From: Sporolactobacillus sp. Y61
GTDB lineage: Bacteria > Bacillota > Bacilli > Bacillales > Sporolactobacillaceae
DNA length: 64,000 nucleotides
Reading direction: 5' to 3'
Assembly: GCF_040529185.1 (NCBI RefSeq)
Contig: NZ_CP159510.1
Coordinates: forward strand, 3,038,001 to 3,102,000
Part shown: positions 19,600 through 29,013 of the stretch, piece by piece
Layout: the number at the start of each line of letters is the position of its first letter
Position numbering within the stretch: the stretch's first letter is position 1
The notes under the pieces: model-generated
The model's input: only the letters and a program-made list of their open reading frames with translations
The model's database searches: none
Told to the model about the DNA's origin: nothing
Translations under genes and position numbers: made by a program

Positions 19600-21906
19600 A
19601 TGGGAGATGTGCTGAGTGCCAATCTCGGTTATCCGAGGATTGGGGAAAAAAGGGAATGGAAAAAAGCTGTGGAACGGTTCTGGTCAAAAAAGATCTCCAA
19701 AGGGGAGTTTCTGGAAACAACGAAAAAGCTGTGGTTGAATAACCTGAAGAAGCAGAAAGAAATTGGTGTGGATCTGATTCCGGTCGGAGACTTCAGCTTC
19801 TATGACCACGTTCTGGATACCGCGGTCTTATTCGGTTTGATTCCTGAGCGGTTCAACACGGGAGAAAAGCAGGTTTCCCTTGAGACTTACTTTTCAATCG
19901 CGCGCGGCACCAAAGAGGCGGAAGCTTCAGAAATGACCAAATGGTTTGACACAAATTATCACTATATTGTTCCGGAAATCAGTAATGAGACGAAGCCGTT
20001 TATTACCGAAAATCGCTTGCTCCGTTTGTTCAACGAAGCGAAAAAAGAACTCGGTATTACAGCCAAACCTGTTCTTGTCGGGCCGGTGACCCTGCTTAAA
20101 CTTTCCAAGGGGTACAACAGGGATCACTTTCAGACGCTCCTGGATGCACTGATCCCGCTGTATATCCAGGTCCTGAATGAATTACGGACTGCCGGAGCGG
20201 AATGGGTACAGCTGGATGAACCGATTCTTGTAAAAACGCTGCCGAAAGAGGACGTGTCCGTCTTCCAGAACGTCTATCAGAGGATTAAAGACGGCACACC
20301 GGGTCTGTCGATCCTGCTTCAGACGTATTTTGAAGCAGTTGACGCCTATCAGACCGTTGTCAACCTGCCTGTTGACGGCATCGGACTGGACTTCGTCTAC
20401 GGAAAAGAAGCCAATCTGCAGGCGGTAAAGACGTTTGGATTCCCGCAGGACAAAGTGCTGGCCGCCGGTGTCATTGACGGACGCAATGTCTGGAAAGCAG
20501 ATCTGCAGGCGACCTTCAGTGAACTGAAGAGCCTGCTCGATGCGGTCGGAGGAAAGGACAAACTCTGGGTCACTCCATCGTGCAGCCTGCTTCATGTTCC
20601 CGTTACCGTCAAAAACGAAAGGGAACTGGATCCTGTATTGAAAGGTGCCCTGTCCTTCGCCGATGAAAAGCTTGACGAGGTCGTTGTGCTGGCTCATGCG
20701 CTGAACGAGGGCGCATCTTCTGCCGCCGCCGCTTTTCGGCAGAACAATGAAGAACTCTCTGCTCTGAAAACTTCCGTGCACCGCAACAATAAAGAGGTGC
20801 AGAAGGAACTGAGTCATCTCGACCAGGAACTGCCGGCACGTCCCGGTTCCTGGAAACTGCGGCAGGCTATTCAGGCGGATGCTTTTAAGCTTCCTCCCCT
20901 GCCTTCCACAACCATCGGCAGTTTTCCGCAGACTAAAGAAGTTCGCCTCGCGCGTCGCAGACTGCGCCGGGGCGAATGGTCGCAGGATCAATATGACCGG
21001 TTTATTAAAGATGAAATAGCGAAATGGATCGACATTCAGGAAGATATCGGCATTGATGTACTCGTTCATGGCGAATTTGAACGTAATGACATGGTCGAAT
21101 ATTTTGGCGAAAAGCTGGCCGGATTTGCCTTTACCCGTTTCGGTTGGGTACAGTCTTATGGTTCGCGCTGCGTCAAGCCGCCGCTGATTTTCGGCGATGT
21201 CGCCTGGCGGGGGCCAATGACGGTCAGGGAAAGTGCCTATGCCCAGTCGCTGACAAAAAAGCCGGTTAAGGGCATGCTCACCGGTCCGGTTACAATTTAC
21301 AACTGGTCCTTCGTTCGAAATGACATCAGTCAGGCGACTGTATTTAATCAGATCGCACTTGCACTGAAAAAAGAAGTACACGCCCTGGAAGAGGCAGATA
21401 TCCGGATGATTCAGGTCGACGAGCCAGCGCTTCGCGAAGGGCTGCCCCTGAAGGAAGAAAAGAAGGCAGGGTACCTGCATGATGCCGTATATGCATTCCG
21501 GCTCGCCACGTCATTCGTTAATAATGATACACAGATCCATACACATATGTGTTACTCGGAATTCGATGAAATCATCGGTGCCATTGATGCACTCGATACC
21601 GATGTGATTTCAATCGAAGCGGCCCGCAGCCATGGGGAAATCATCTCCACTTTTGAAGACTTTGAATATAAAAAAGGCATCGGACTTGGCGTTTACGACA
21701 TCCACAGTCCGCGTATTCCGAGCGTTGAGGAAATGAAGTCCTACGCCGAACGTGCGCTGAAGGTGCTCAATCCGAAAATCGTCTGGATCAACCCGGACTG
21801 CGGCCTGAAAACGCGCAAACCGGAAGAAGCGATTCCGGCTCTCAGAAACATGGTTGAAGCTGCCCGTGAAGTGCGTGCGGAACTCGAAAATACAGTTGGA
21901 AAATAA
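19600..21906 (+). CDS. metE: Cobalamin-independent methionine synthase
   Basis: Transfers the methyl group of 5-methyltetrahydropteroyl-triglutamate to homocysteine. The two-barrel protein is ~768 aa. The N-terminal half begins LGYPRIGEKREWKKA. The C-terminal catalytic barrel has the zinc ligands: His and Cys in THMCYSEF, a Glu in the following strand, and Cys in INPDCGLKTR. The long frame opens at 19564, but GGGAGGAT stands six bases before the ATG at 19600, and the product from there aligns with known MetE starts. An S-box riboswitch and sigma-A promoter lie upstream and a strong terminator downstream, so it is a single-gene unit controlled by SAM. Confidence 0.97.
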   Translation: MGDVLSANLGYPRIGEKREWKKAVERFWSKKISKGEFLETTKKLWLNNLKKQKEIGVDLIPVGDFSFYDHVLDTAVLFGLIPERFNTGEKQVSLETYFSIARGTKEAEASEMTKWFDTNYHYIVPEISNETKPFITENRLLRLFNEAKKELGITAKPVLVGPVTLLKLSKGYNRDHFQTLLDALIPLYIQVLNELRTAGAEWVQLDEPILVKTLPKEDVSVFQNVYQRIKDGTPGLSILLQTYFEAVDAYQTVVNLPVDGIGLDFVYGKEANLQAVKTFGFPQDKVLAAGVIDGRNVWKADLQATFSELKSLLDAVGGKDKLWVTPSCSLLHVPVTVKNERELDPVLKGALSFADEKLDEVVVLAHALNEGASSAAAAFRQNNEELSALKTSVHRNNKEVQKELSHLDQELPARPGSWKLRQAIQADAFKLPPLPSTTIGSFPQTKEVRLARRRLRRGEWSQDQYDRFIKDEIAKWIDIQEDIGIDVLVHGEFERNDMVEYFGEKLAGFAFTRFGWVQSYGSRCVKPPLIFGDVAWRGPMTVRESAYAQSLTKKPVKGMLTGPVTIYNWSFVRNDISQATVFNQIALALKKEVHALEEADIRMIQVDEPALREGLPLKEEKKAGYLHDAVYAFRLATSFVNNDTQIHTHMCYSEFDEIIGAIDALDTDVISIEAARSHGEIISTFEDFEYKKGIGLGVYDIHSPRIPSVEEMKSYAERALKVLNPKIVWINPDCGLKTRKPEEAIPALRNMVEAAREVRAELENTVGK

Positions 21907-21920
21907 GGATCAAAATGCGA

Positions 21921-21948
21921 AAGCCGCCGTGATGGCGGCTTTTTTTTG
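21921..21948 (+). terminator. Terminator of metE
   Basis: AAGCCGCC (21921-21928) / GGCGGCTT (21934-21941) followed by a run of eight T. Confidence 0.93.
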
Positions 21949-22134
21949 CTTAAGTATAAACATTTCGGCAGAAGCGTATCAAAAAAACGCTGCCAGGGAT
22001 AAGGGAGCGTAACTGAGCAGGGTCTGTCATAAGTCTCAAACACTCACCCTTTTATAACATAACACTGATTTGCCCGGACGGGTTGTCTTCAATTCACATA
22101 CCATACACTATCAAAATGAATTGGAGATGTGTAT

Positions 22135-22545
22135 ATGTCATCAACCTCATCAACCTGTCAAAAACTTGCAGATATTATTGGCGGAGTAGTGATTACGTCT
22201 ACTCCAGCCTGTGTGGTTCAACGGCTCAGAAATATAAATGCGACCATTCTGAACCGCCGAACCCGTTCACCTCTGGCACTCCCTTTTGCCCTCTCGTTTG
22301 AAAACAGTAAAAGAGGGGAAACCCTTAACTTAGGTGAATCGGTTATTCTTCAACAGGAAATCAATCCGTTTCTGACTGCATTAAGAAAAAGAGGTCTGAT
22401 CGTAACAGCTGTTCATAATCACTGGCTGTTTGATGAACCGCGGTTAATGTACATGCACTGGGAAAATATAGGGGATCCATTCCAGTTTGCCAGAAATAGT
22501 TTTGAAGCCGCAGTAGAAGCCGGCCTCTTTAAAAAATCTCGATGA
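22135..22545 (+). CDS. DUF1259 (LppY/LpqO-type) small protein
   Basis: A 136-aa protein with the DUF1259 pattern: an N-terminal LADIIGGVV, a middle LNLGESVILQQEINPFLTAL and the C-terminal signature LIVTAVHNHWLFDEPRLMYM followed by HW. The paired histidines in VHNHW and MHW look like a metal or ligand site, but no activity is established for the family. GGAG lies eight bases before the ATG at 22135. An in-frame GTG at 22129 is too close to that site. It has no signal peptide, unlike many larger family members. It stands alone, followed by its own terminator. Confidence 0.75.
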   Translation: MSSTSSTCQKLADIIGGVVITSTPACVVQRLRNINATILNRRTRSPLALPFALSFENSKRGETLNLGESVILQQEINPFLTALRKRGLIVTAVHNHWLFDEPRLMYMHWENIGDPFQFARNSFEAAVEAGLFKKSR

Positions 22546-22591
22546 CTCACTCAGGGTAATATGTACTGACCTTCATGATGCATTTCTTTTT

Positions 22592-22618
22592 CCTTCTCCG
22601 TGATGGAGAAGGTTTTTG
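22592..22618 (+). terminator. Terminator of the DUF1259 gene
   Basis: CCTTCTCC (22592-22599) / GGAGAAGG (22605-22612) followed by TTTTTGTC. Confidence 0.85.
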
Positions 22619-22678
22619 TCTACATGCAATAGCCTCATGTTTCACAGGCAACCACCTCCACCTGATCTGAAGACTCTG

Positions 22679-22792
22679 TCATCCCCCTGAGAGGAGAAGA
22701 GGTGTCAGACAGACGAATAAGAGAATCAGGATCGTTACCCCAATCATCACATACTGAGCAGAACGAAATCTCACGGACAAAAGACCTGTCAT
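22679..22792 (-). CDS. Possible 37-aa single-span membrane peptide
   Basis: A short leftward frame from the ATG at 22792. The C-terminal two thirds form one strongly hydrophobic helix (YVMIGVTILILLFVCLTPLL). Only a weak ribosome site (CCGGAACG) precedes it. It lies next to the degenerate tandem repeats and downstream of prfC. It may be chance: a small ORF with a hydrophobic stretch is not rare. Confidence 0.25.
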   Translation of the reverse strand: MTGLLSVRFRSAQYVMIGVTILILLFVCLTPLLLSGG

Positions 22793-22795
22793 CGT

Positions 22796-22914
22796 TCCGG
22801 CTGATAAAAAATTTGATTGACAGATAAAACTTGGATATAGGCTGATAAATCCCCAGATTGGCTGAAAACCTCCAAATCGGCTGATATATCTCTCAATCAG
22901 GGTGATTCCTTCAA
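22796..22914. repeat. Degenerate ~20-bp tandem repeats
   Basis: About six imperfect units of 19-22 bp built on ATNGGCTGATAAATCTCCAA (plus strand). The clearest are ATAGGCTGATAAATCCCCAG, ATTGGCTGAAAACCTCCAA and ATCGGCTGATATATCTCTCA. They occupy most of the gap downstream of prfC. On the minus strand each unit reads roughly TTGGAGATTTATCAGCCNAT. Confidence 0.6.
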
Positions 22915-23030
22915 TTTTTACGCTCTTTCGAATATTCCACCTTATTTGTCCATAACCGGCACGGCCTACAAAAATGTTTTTCTCATACTGTTTTCCGCTT
23001 TGTAAAGAAAAAAGGCGGAAGCCCGCCCTT

Positions 23031-24608
23031 TTACATATTATGACTCGAATCCCTGAGTTCAACGTCCGGATGTTTCTGCCTGAACCAGCGCAGCGTGAAG
23101 TCATTTTCAAAAATGATGACCGGCCGCCCCTTATAGTCCGTAACAACCAGGTTATTCGAATTGCGGCGGAGCGCTTCAGCGTCGTCGCGGTTTACAATCC
23201 ACTTTGCCACCTGATGCGGCATCCGCTCAATATCGAGAGTCACACCGTATTCCGCTTGCATCCGATAGACAAACACATCAAACTGCAGCGTGCCGACGAC
23301 GCCGAGGATCGTTTCTTCAAAGGGCGTCTTGTACACCTGGATTGCCCCTTCCTGAGCAAGCTGACTGACGCCTTTAAGGAAATGTTTCTGCTTCATTGCA
23401 TTCTTCGCCCGCACTTTGGCGAAATGCTCCGGAGGGAACTGTGGCAGTGCGCCGAAATTGAAAGTCTCTTTACTGCTGCAGACGGCATCACCGATCTGGT
23501 AAAAGCCGGTATCATACAGCCCGACAATGTCGCCCGGCCAGGCTTCCTCGATCAGCTCACGGCTGTCGGCGAAAAACTGCTGAGGCTGTGCAAGTTTCAA
23601 CTGCTTCCCCGTCCGGTCGAGATACACCGTCATGCCTTTTTCAAACTTTCCCGAACAGATTCTGAGAAAGGCAATACGGTCACGGTGAGCGGGATTCATG
23701 TTCGCTTGAATCTTGAAAATAAAACCTGAAAAGCACGTGTCATCCGGCTGAATGAGTCCGCCGCTCGATTGACGTGGCTGTGGATCCGGTGCCATCTTCA
23801 GATAATGCTCAAGGAAAGTTGGCACACCAAAGCTGGAAATCGCGCTGCCGAAAAAGACAGGCGTCTGCTTACCGGTTTTGACCGCTTCATAATCATACGT
23901 GCTGCCCGCTTCGTCCAGCAGCATCAGATTCTCTTCCAGCTGACTGAGCGTATAGTCATCAATCGTATCTTTCAGAATATCGGTCAGCTCATCTACTTCA
24001 CCAAGCTGCTGAACCTGGCGTTCACGCTTATCGTTATACCACTCAATTTTATGTTCACGCCGGTCGTAGACGCCGCGGAACGATTGCCCCATGCCAATCG
24101 GATAGTTGATCGGATAAGATTCAATGCCAAGTACACTTTCTATTTCTTCAAAAAGTTCAAGCGGATCTTTCCCCTGGCGGTCGAGTTTATTGATAAAAGT
24201 AAAAATAGGAATGCCCCGGTCACGGCATACCTTAAACAATTTGATCGTCTGCGGTTCAACACCCTTTGCCGCATCAATGATCATCACCACACTGTCAACG
24301 GCCATCAAAGTCCGGTAGGTGTCTTCACTGAAATCCTGGTGGCCGGGTGTATCCAGAATATTAATCTTATAGCCGTCATATTCAAATTGCATCACACTCG
24401 ATGTCACTGAAATCCCTCTCTTTTTTTCCAGTTCCATCCAGTCTGATGTTGCGAATTTCTCCGCTTTGCGCGACTTGACTGACCCTGCGGTCCGGATCGC
24501 TCCGCCCAGAAGCAGCAGTTTCTCGGTCAGTGTTGTTTTACCCGCATCCGGGTGCGAGATAATGGCGAACGTGCGCCGCCTCCTGATTTCCTGCTCTATT
24601 GCTGTCAT
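23031..24608 (-). CDS. prfC: Peptide chain release factor 3
   Basis: Translational GTPase that removes RF1/RF2 from the ribosome after termination. The 525-aa protein has the GTPase motifs ISHPDAGKTTLTEK (G1), DTPGHQDFSEDTYR (G3) and NKLDRQGKDP (G4), plus the RF3-specific REHKIEWY insert and a C-terminal domain ending in FALRW-like WFRQKHPDVEL. The frame extends to 24650, but AGGAGG sits five bases before the ATG at 24608, and MTAIEQEIRRRRTFAIISHP is a standard RF3 start. B. subtilis itself lacks prfC, so its presence is a small taxonomic clue. Confidence 0.95.
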   Translation of the reverse strand: MTAIEQEIRRRRTFAIISHPDAGKTTLTEKLLLLGGAIRTAGSVKSRKAEKFATSDWMELEKKRGISVTSSVMQFEYDGYKINILDTPGHQDFSEDTYRTLMAVDSVVMIIDAAKGVEPQTIKLFKVCRDRGIPIFTFINKLDRQGKDPLELFEEIESVLGIESYPINYPIGMGQSFRGVYDRREHKIEWYNDKRERQVQQLGEVDELTDILKDTIDDYTLSQLEENLMLLDEAGSTYDYEAVKTGKQTPVFFGSAISSFGVPTFLEHYLKMAPDPQPRQSSGGLIQPDDTCFSGFIFKIQANMNPAHRDRIAFLRICSGKFEKGMTVYLDRTGKQLKLAQPQQFFADSRELIEEAWPGDIVGLYDTGFYQIGDAVCSSKETFNFGALPQFPPEHFAKVRAKNAMKQKHFLKGVSQLAQEGAIQVYKTPFEETILGVVGTLQFDVFVYRMQAEYGVTLDIERMPHQVAKWIVNRDDAEALRRNSNNLVVTDYKGRPVIIFENDFTLRWFRQKHPDVELRDSSHNM

Positions 24609-24651
24609 AAATTCCTCCTGAATCCATAAGACCTTCTGAACAGTACCCATG

Positions 24652-24686
24652 AAAAAGGCACCCGCTGCCCGGGGCCGGGCAAGGTG
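24652..24686 (-). terminator. Probable terminator of pgcA
   Basis: Nested hairpin: CACC/GGTG outside and TGCCCGG (24666-24672) / CCGGGCA (24675-24681) inside, followed on the minus strand by CCTTTTTC. It lies between pgcA and prfC. Confidence 0.5.
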
Positions 24687-24765
24687 ACATCCTGACCGAC
24701 ATCAGGCTCTTTTTCTTTCGCGAATGCCTTTCTTTTATGCAAAGTATATCCGTAAAACTGACCTG

Positions 24766-26507
24766 TCACTTATTGACCAGGCCGTGCACGCGATTCATCA
24801 CATCATTCTTCAGTGCAGTGAATCTCCGGTCACGGTCTTCTGCATCCGTGCCCCGGACACCAAAGTAGAACTTGATTTTGGGTTCAGTGCCTGACGGACG
24901 CAGGCAGAACCATGAGTCGTCCTTCAGTTTGTACTTCAGGACATTGGATACAGGCAGCGTGATCGCTGTTTTTGATCCGGTTTTCGCATCGGTCCTGACG
25001 GATGTTTTGTAGTCTTCAATTACACTGACAGAAGCCCCTGCCGCTTCAACCGGCGGGTGGTTTCTGAAATCATCCATAATGGCATTGATTTCTTCTTTGC
25101 CCTGGATCCCCTTCAGGGTCAGTGATTCCAGTCCTTCTTTAAAATAGCCGTACTTTTGGTAGATTTCCTGAAGCGCATCATAAATCGACTTGCCCTTTGA
25201 TTTGTAGTATGCAGCTGCTTCGGCCGCAAATAAAGCAGCCTGCACGGCATCCTTATCCCGGACAAACGAACCGATCAGGCAGCCGTAACTTTCTTCATAA
25301 CCAAAGAGGAACGTATGGGCCCCGCTGACTTCATACTGATGAATTTTTTCACCGATGAACTTGAATCCGGTCAGCGTATCGACCGTCGGGATGCCAAATG
25401 CGGCAGCAATCGTCCGCCCGATTTCCGAGGTCACGATCGTTTTAACGACGATTCCGTTTTTCGGAAGTGTCCCTTTTTCTTTCCGCTGAGTCAGTAAATA
25501 ATTCAGAAGAACCGCACCGGTCTGATTACCGGTCAGGACGACATATTCACCCGCATCATTCTTTACGACGACACCGAGACGGTCGGAATCCGGATCCGTA
25601 CCGAGCAGAATATCCGCATCCAGTTTCTTTCCGTAGGCCCTGGCGATTTTAAAAGCCGCATGCTCCTCCGGATTCGGTGACTTGACGGTTGAGAATTCAG
25701 GATCCGGTTCAGCCTGTTCCCTGACGACCGTGAAATTGGTGAATCCCCAGTTTTTCAGACCGTTCACAACGGGATGATAACTGGATCCGTGCAGTGGTGT
25801 GAAGACAATTTTAAGATCCGAACCAACTTTTTTAATGATGTCCGGATTAAGAGACAGAGTCTTCAGATGATCCTGGTAGGCCGTGTCAACTTCATCACCA
25901 AGGACCTTGAGCAAACCTTTTTTCTTCAGTTCCTGCTCGTCTCCGACTTTAAGCGTCAACTCATCCTCAACAGAAGACACAAACTTAATGACTTCGTCCG
26001 CTTCTTTTGGCGGAAGCTGACCCCGAATTCATCGTAAACCTTGTAGCCATTGTATTGCGGCGGATTATGGCTTGCGGTGATCACAATCCCGGAATACGTA
26101 TGGAGATAGCGCACGGCAAATGAAAGAACTGGCGTCGGCCTAAGGGCATCGAAAATGTAGGTTTTGATGCCATGTGCACCCAGCGTCTTCGCTGCTTCAA
26201 GCGTAAATTCCGCAGAAAAATGACGCGGATCATGGGCAATGACCACCCCTCTTTTCACGGCGTCCTCGCCGGCGTTCATGATAAATCTGGCAAGACCTTC
26301 CGTCGCTTTACGTACTGTGTACAGATTCAGCCGGTTCGTGCCGGGACCGATTTCCCCGCGCATGCCACCGGTTCCAAATTCCAGATTCTTGTAAAAACAA
26401 TCCTCCAGCTTTTCCGGATCGTCTGCGATCGCTTCCAGACGCTTTCTCAGATCAGGATCCAGGTGCTTATCAGCATGCCATTTCTCATAAACCTTTTTCC
26501 AGTCCAT
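24766..26507 (-). pseudogene. pgcA: Phosphoglucomutase, interrupted by a one-base frameshift
   Basis: Alpha-phosphoglucomutase (glucose-6-P to glucose-1-P). The N-terminal part from the ATG at 26507 ([23 protein letters not shown] six bases upstream) includes [17 protein letters not shown] and the catalytic-serine loop [20 protein letters not shown]. The frame then slips. The rest ([15 protein letters not shown] onward, through GTDPDSDR and the phosphate loop LRPSGTEPKIKFYF) continues to 24766 in the other frame. Adding one G to the GGGG run (CCCC at 26021-26024 on the plus strand) restores an unbroken 580-aa protein, the length of B. subtilis PgcA. A sequencing undercall is as likely as a true mutation. 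Confidence 0.9.
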
Positions 26508-26636
26508 CCTGTTCACCTCATCTACTATCTTCCTGTTCATGGACACATCTGTCTCTATTATATATCAAATATAGATCAAACTCTGCGGTCATTCGCCATT
26601 TTTCTGAAAAAAGGTGAAATCCCGGCAGGCAGGGCC

Positions 26637-27311
26637 TCACTTCTCCAGTTCCTGATCAGGAGTGAAATAATGGATCAGTTTCTCAATTGAGACATCCTGA
26701 AGCGATTTAAAACAGCCGTCCACATGGCCGAACGGCATTTGTTTCGTTACGGCGTTCGGGACAACAATGCAGTACATGCCCGCTTTCTTGGCCGCGAGGG
26801 ATCCATTAAAGGAATCCTCTATCGCAATTGCTTCTTTCGGCGCCACCTGCAGGCTCTCAAGTGAGCGGATATACAGTTCCGGATCCGGTTTCACACTGAC
26901 GACATCATCCCATGATTTAATCGTGCTGAAATAATCTGTCAGTCCGAGCCGCTTCAGATGACGGCGCGGCCAGTCACCGCGCGAACTGGTGGCAAGTCCC
27001 ACTTTCAGCCCGAGCTGCTCCGCCTGCTGAAGAATTGACCGGACCCCTGGAAGAACTTCCTCCTGATCCACCATTTTATTGAATAATTGATTCCTCCGGG
27101 CGTAAAAATCTTTACGATCAATCGTCTTATGACATTGGTGCTGAAGATAATTCAGTGAATCAAATCCGTCCTGTGTGCCGATTGACTGGCTCCAGAGGCT
27201 GAGTGGAAGATCCACATTATATTGGGCAAACATGTTTTGCATGACCAGGTACATAATGCGTTCACTGTCTAAGATGACTCCGTCAAAATCAAACACGATG
27301 GCTTTGATCAT
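26637..27311 (-). CDS. HAD-superfamily phosphatase / phosphoglucomutase-like (YhcW type)
   Basis: HAD subfamily IA hydrolase of ~224 aa. Motif I is FDFDGVILDSE, with both Asp residues. A helical cap follows, then motif II LATSSRGDW, the Lys in VVSVKPDPELY and motif III IEDSFNGSLAAKKAG. It looks like B. subtilis YhcW and related sugar-phosphate phosphatases. Beta-phosphoglucomutase activity is possible but not shown. AAAGGTTG precedes the ATG at 27311 by six bases. It is followed by pgcA in the same direction (~130 bp), so a role in sugar-phosphate metabolism is plausible. Confidence 0.82.
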   Translation of the reverse strand: MIKAIVFDFDGVILDSERIMYLVMQNMFAQYNVDLPLSLWSQSIGTQDGFDSLNYLQHQCHKTIDRKDFYARRNQLFNKMVDQEEVLPGVRSILQQAEQLGLKVGLATSSRGDWPRRHLKRLGLTDYFSTIKSWDDVVSVKPDPELYIRSLESLQVAPKEAIAIEDSFNGSLAAKKAGMYCIVVPNAVTKQMPFGHVDGCFKSLQDVSIEKLIHYFTPDQELEK

Positions 27312-27446
27312 ACATTTCAACCTTTCATTTTTTTCTACAGCTTATTGTACCATGACTGACAGGTTGTGAAAGAAAAGACGCAAATTCTTCGCAAAAGCGC
27401 ATGTTCTCCGACATCTTACACGAACAGGCCAGGCGAGGGTTAACGG

Positions 27447-27556
27447 TCCGCAGAAGCCCGATGGGTTCAACAAACAATCGGTAAGGGCGGCAAATACGCC
27501 GCATTCTGCCAAACGCCTGCACGGGCACGTCCTGTGCGCCCGCCCCCACTGAGTGA
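27447..27556 (-). repeat. Dispersed repeat, copy B
   Basis: On the minus strand: GGGCGCACAGGACGTGC, CCGTGCAGGCGTTTGGCAG, a GC-rich hairpin region, then GATTGTTTGTTGAACCCATC and GGGCTTCTGCGG. It shares both the core and the distal GTTGAACCCATC block with copies C and D. It fills the gap between the HAD gene and yhbH. Confidence 0.7.
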
Positions 27557-27718
27557 CGTTTTCCTTTATCCCGTAAAAACAGGCGGGGTCCGTCCGGAGA
27601 AAAATGACAGAGACGTCCGAAAAGAGGCAAAGTTTCATCTTTGCCGCATAAACTAAAATAATCCACCTTTGCCGGTCAAAGAAACAGCAAATATCAGATA
27701 AAAAGGGAGGAAATGTGT

Positions 27719-28876
27719 GTGAAGAACTTTTTAGTCTCCGAAGAACAGTGGGATCTTCATCAAAAAGGTGAGCAGGATCAGCGGCGACACACAGAAAAAG
27801 TAAAAGAAGCTATAAAAAACAATCTGCCCGATCTGATCAGCAGTGAAAGCATTATCCTTTCCGACGGCCAGAAAACAACCAAAATACCGATCCGCTCTCT
27901 TGACGAATATAAAATTCATTATAACTACGAAAAAGCAAAACACGTCGGTCAGGGCAGAGGAAACAGTAAAGTCGGTGACGTGATTGCCAGAGCACCAGGT
28001 AAGAAAACCGGACAGAGCGCAGGCAAAGGAAAAGGGGCGGGCGACAAACCAGGCGTTGATTACTATGAAGCAAATGTCTCGATGATGGAAATAGAGAATC
28101 TGTTTTTCAGAGAACTGGAACTTCCACAACTGAAACGGAAACAGGAACCGGATATTATGGTTGAAAGTATCGACTACAAAGATATTCGCCGTAAAGGGCT
28201 GATGGGAAATATTGATAAAAGGCGGACCATTTTATCTGCTATCCGCCGAAACGCTCAATCAGGCAAAGCGCAAATCTATCCGATCCGTGAAGAAGATCTG
28301 CGTTTTAAAACATGGGAAACCATTGTTCGGCCGGAAAGCCGTGCGGTCGTGCTGGCATTGATGGATACAAGCGGTTCGATGGGGGTCTGGGAAAAATATA
28401 TCGCCAGAAGTTTCTTCTTCTGGATGACCCGCTTTCTCAGGACACGATACGAGAAGGTGACCATTCGTTTCATCGCGCATCATACCGAAGCGACCATCGT
28501 CAGTGAAGAAGACTTCTTCTCCAAGGGTGAAAGCGGAGGCACCATCTGCTCATCGGCCTATATCAAAGCGCTGGAGCTGATCCAGGACTCCTACCCGCCC
28601 GCAAAATATAATATTTATCCTTTCCACTTCTCAGACGGAGATAACCTCTCCTCTGATAATCCGAAGTGTATCCGTCTCGTCAATGAGATCATGGAGGTCA
28701 CGGACTTTTTCGGATATGGTGAAATCAATCCGTATCATCGTTCCAGCACACTGATGAGTGCTTACCGGACAATAAAGAACGATGCCTTCCATTCTTTTAT
28801 TCTCAAACAGAAAAGCGATGTCTATCACGCCATGAAATACTTTTTTAAAAAAGACGGCGAACAGGCAGCCATCTGA
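27719..28876 (+). CDS. yhbH: YhbH (UPF0229/YeaH family) stress and sporulation protein
   Basis: About 385 aa. The N-terminus is followed by a Gly/Lys-rich basic stretch ([20 protein letters not shown]), then a DUF444/VWA-like domain with the metal-ion motif [10 protein letters not shown] (DxSxS) and [12 protein letters not shown]. The family is co-expressed with the PrkA kinase, and its target is unknown. The ATG at 27713 is only two bases from GGGAGG, while an in-frame GTG at 27719 is eight bases from it and is preferred. A GCATAAACT box (27646-27654) resembles a sigma-E -10, but I could not find its -35. A terminator follows. Confidence 0.92.
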   Translation: MKNFLVSEEQWDLHQKGEQDQRRHTEKVKEAIKNNLPDLISSESIILSDGQKTTKIPIRSLDEYKIHYNYEKAKHVGQGRGNSKVGDVIARAPGKKTGQSAGKGKGAGDKPGVDYYEANVSMMEIENLFFRELELPQLKRKQEPDIMVESIDYKDIRRKGLMGNIDKRRTILSAIRRNAQSGKAQIYPIREEDLRFKTWETIVRPESRAVVLALMDTSGSMGVWEKYIARSFFFWMTRFLRTRYEKVTIRFIAHHTEATIVSEEDFFSKGESGGTICSSAYIKALELIQDSYPPAKYNIYPFHFSDGDNLSSDNPKCIRLVNEIMEVTDFFGYGEINPYHRSSTLMSAYRTIKNDAFHSFILKQKSDVYHAMKYFFKKDGEQAAI

Positions 28877-28887
28877 AACTTAAAAAA

Positions 28888-28915
28888 GCGTCCGGATGTG
28901 TCCGGGCGCCTTTTC
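28888..28915 (+). terminator. Terminator of yhbH
   Basis: GCGTCCGG (28888-28895) / CCGGGCGC (28902-28909, one G-T pair) followed by CTTTTC. Confidence 0.75.
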
Positions 28916-29013
28916 ATGCAAAAAAGGGATTAGAAAAACAAAGCCTGCGACGGCGCCGGGTTTTCGTTATGGTCGGACTCATGCAGAACCAAAAGCCCTT
29001 AACATGGTCAGAC

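Noticed and set aside
20182..21480. 432-codon open frame on the minus strand
   Set aside because: It is the antisense shadow of metE: no family motifs, low-complexity composition, and the plus-strand metE is unambiguous.
22793..23146. Upstream extension of the 155-codon minus frame after prfC
   Set aside because: The first part overlaps prfC in another frame and the middle is the degenerate tandem repeat. Only the last 37 codons are listed, at low confidence.
27325..27666. 113-codon and 98-codon minus frames upstream of yhbH
   Set aside because: They run through dispersed repeat copy B and have no ribosome site or family pattern.
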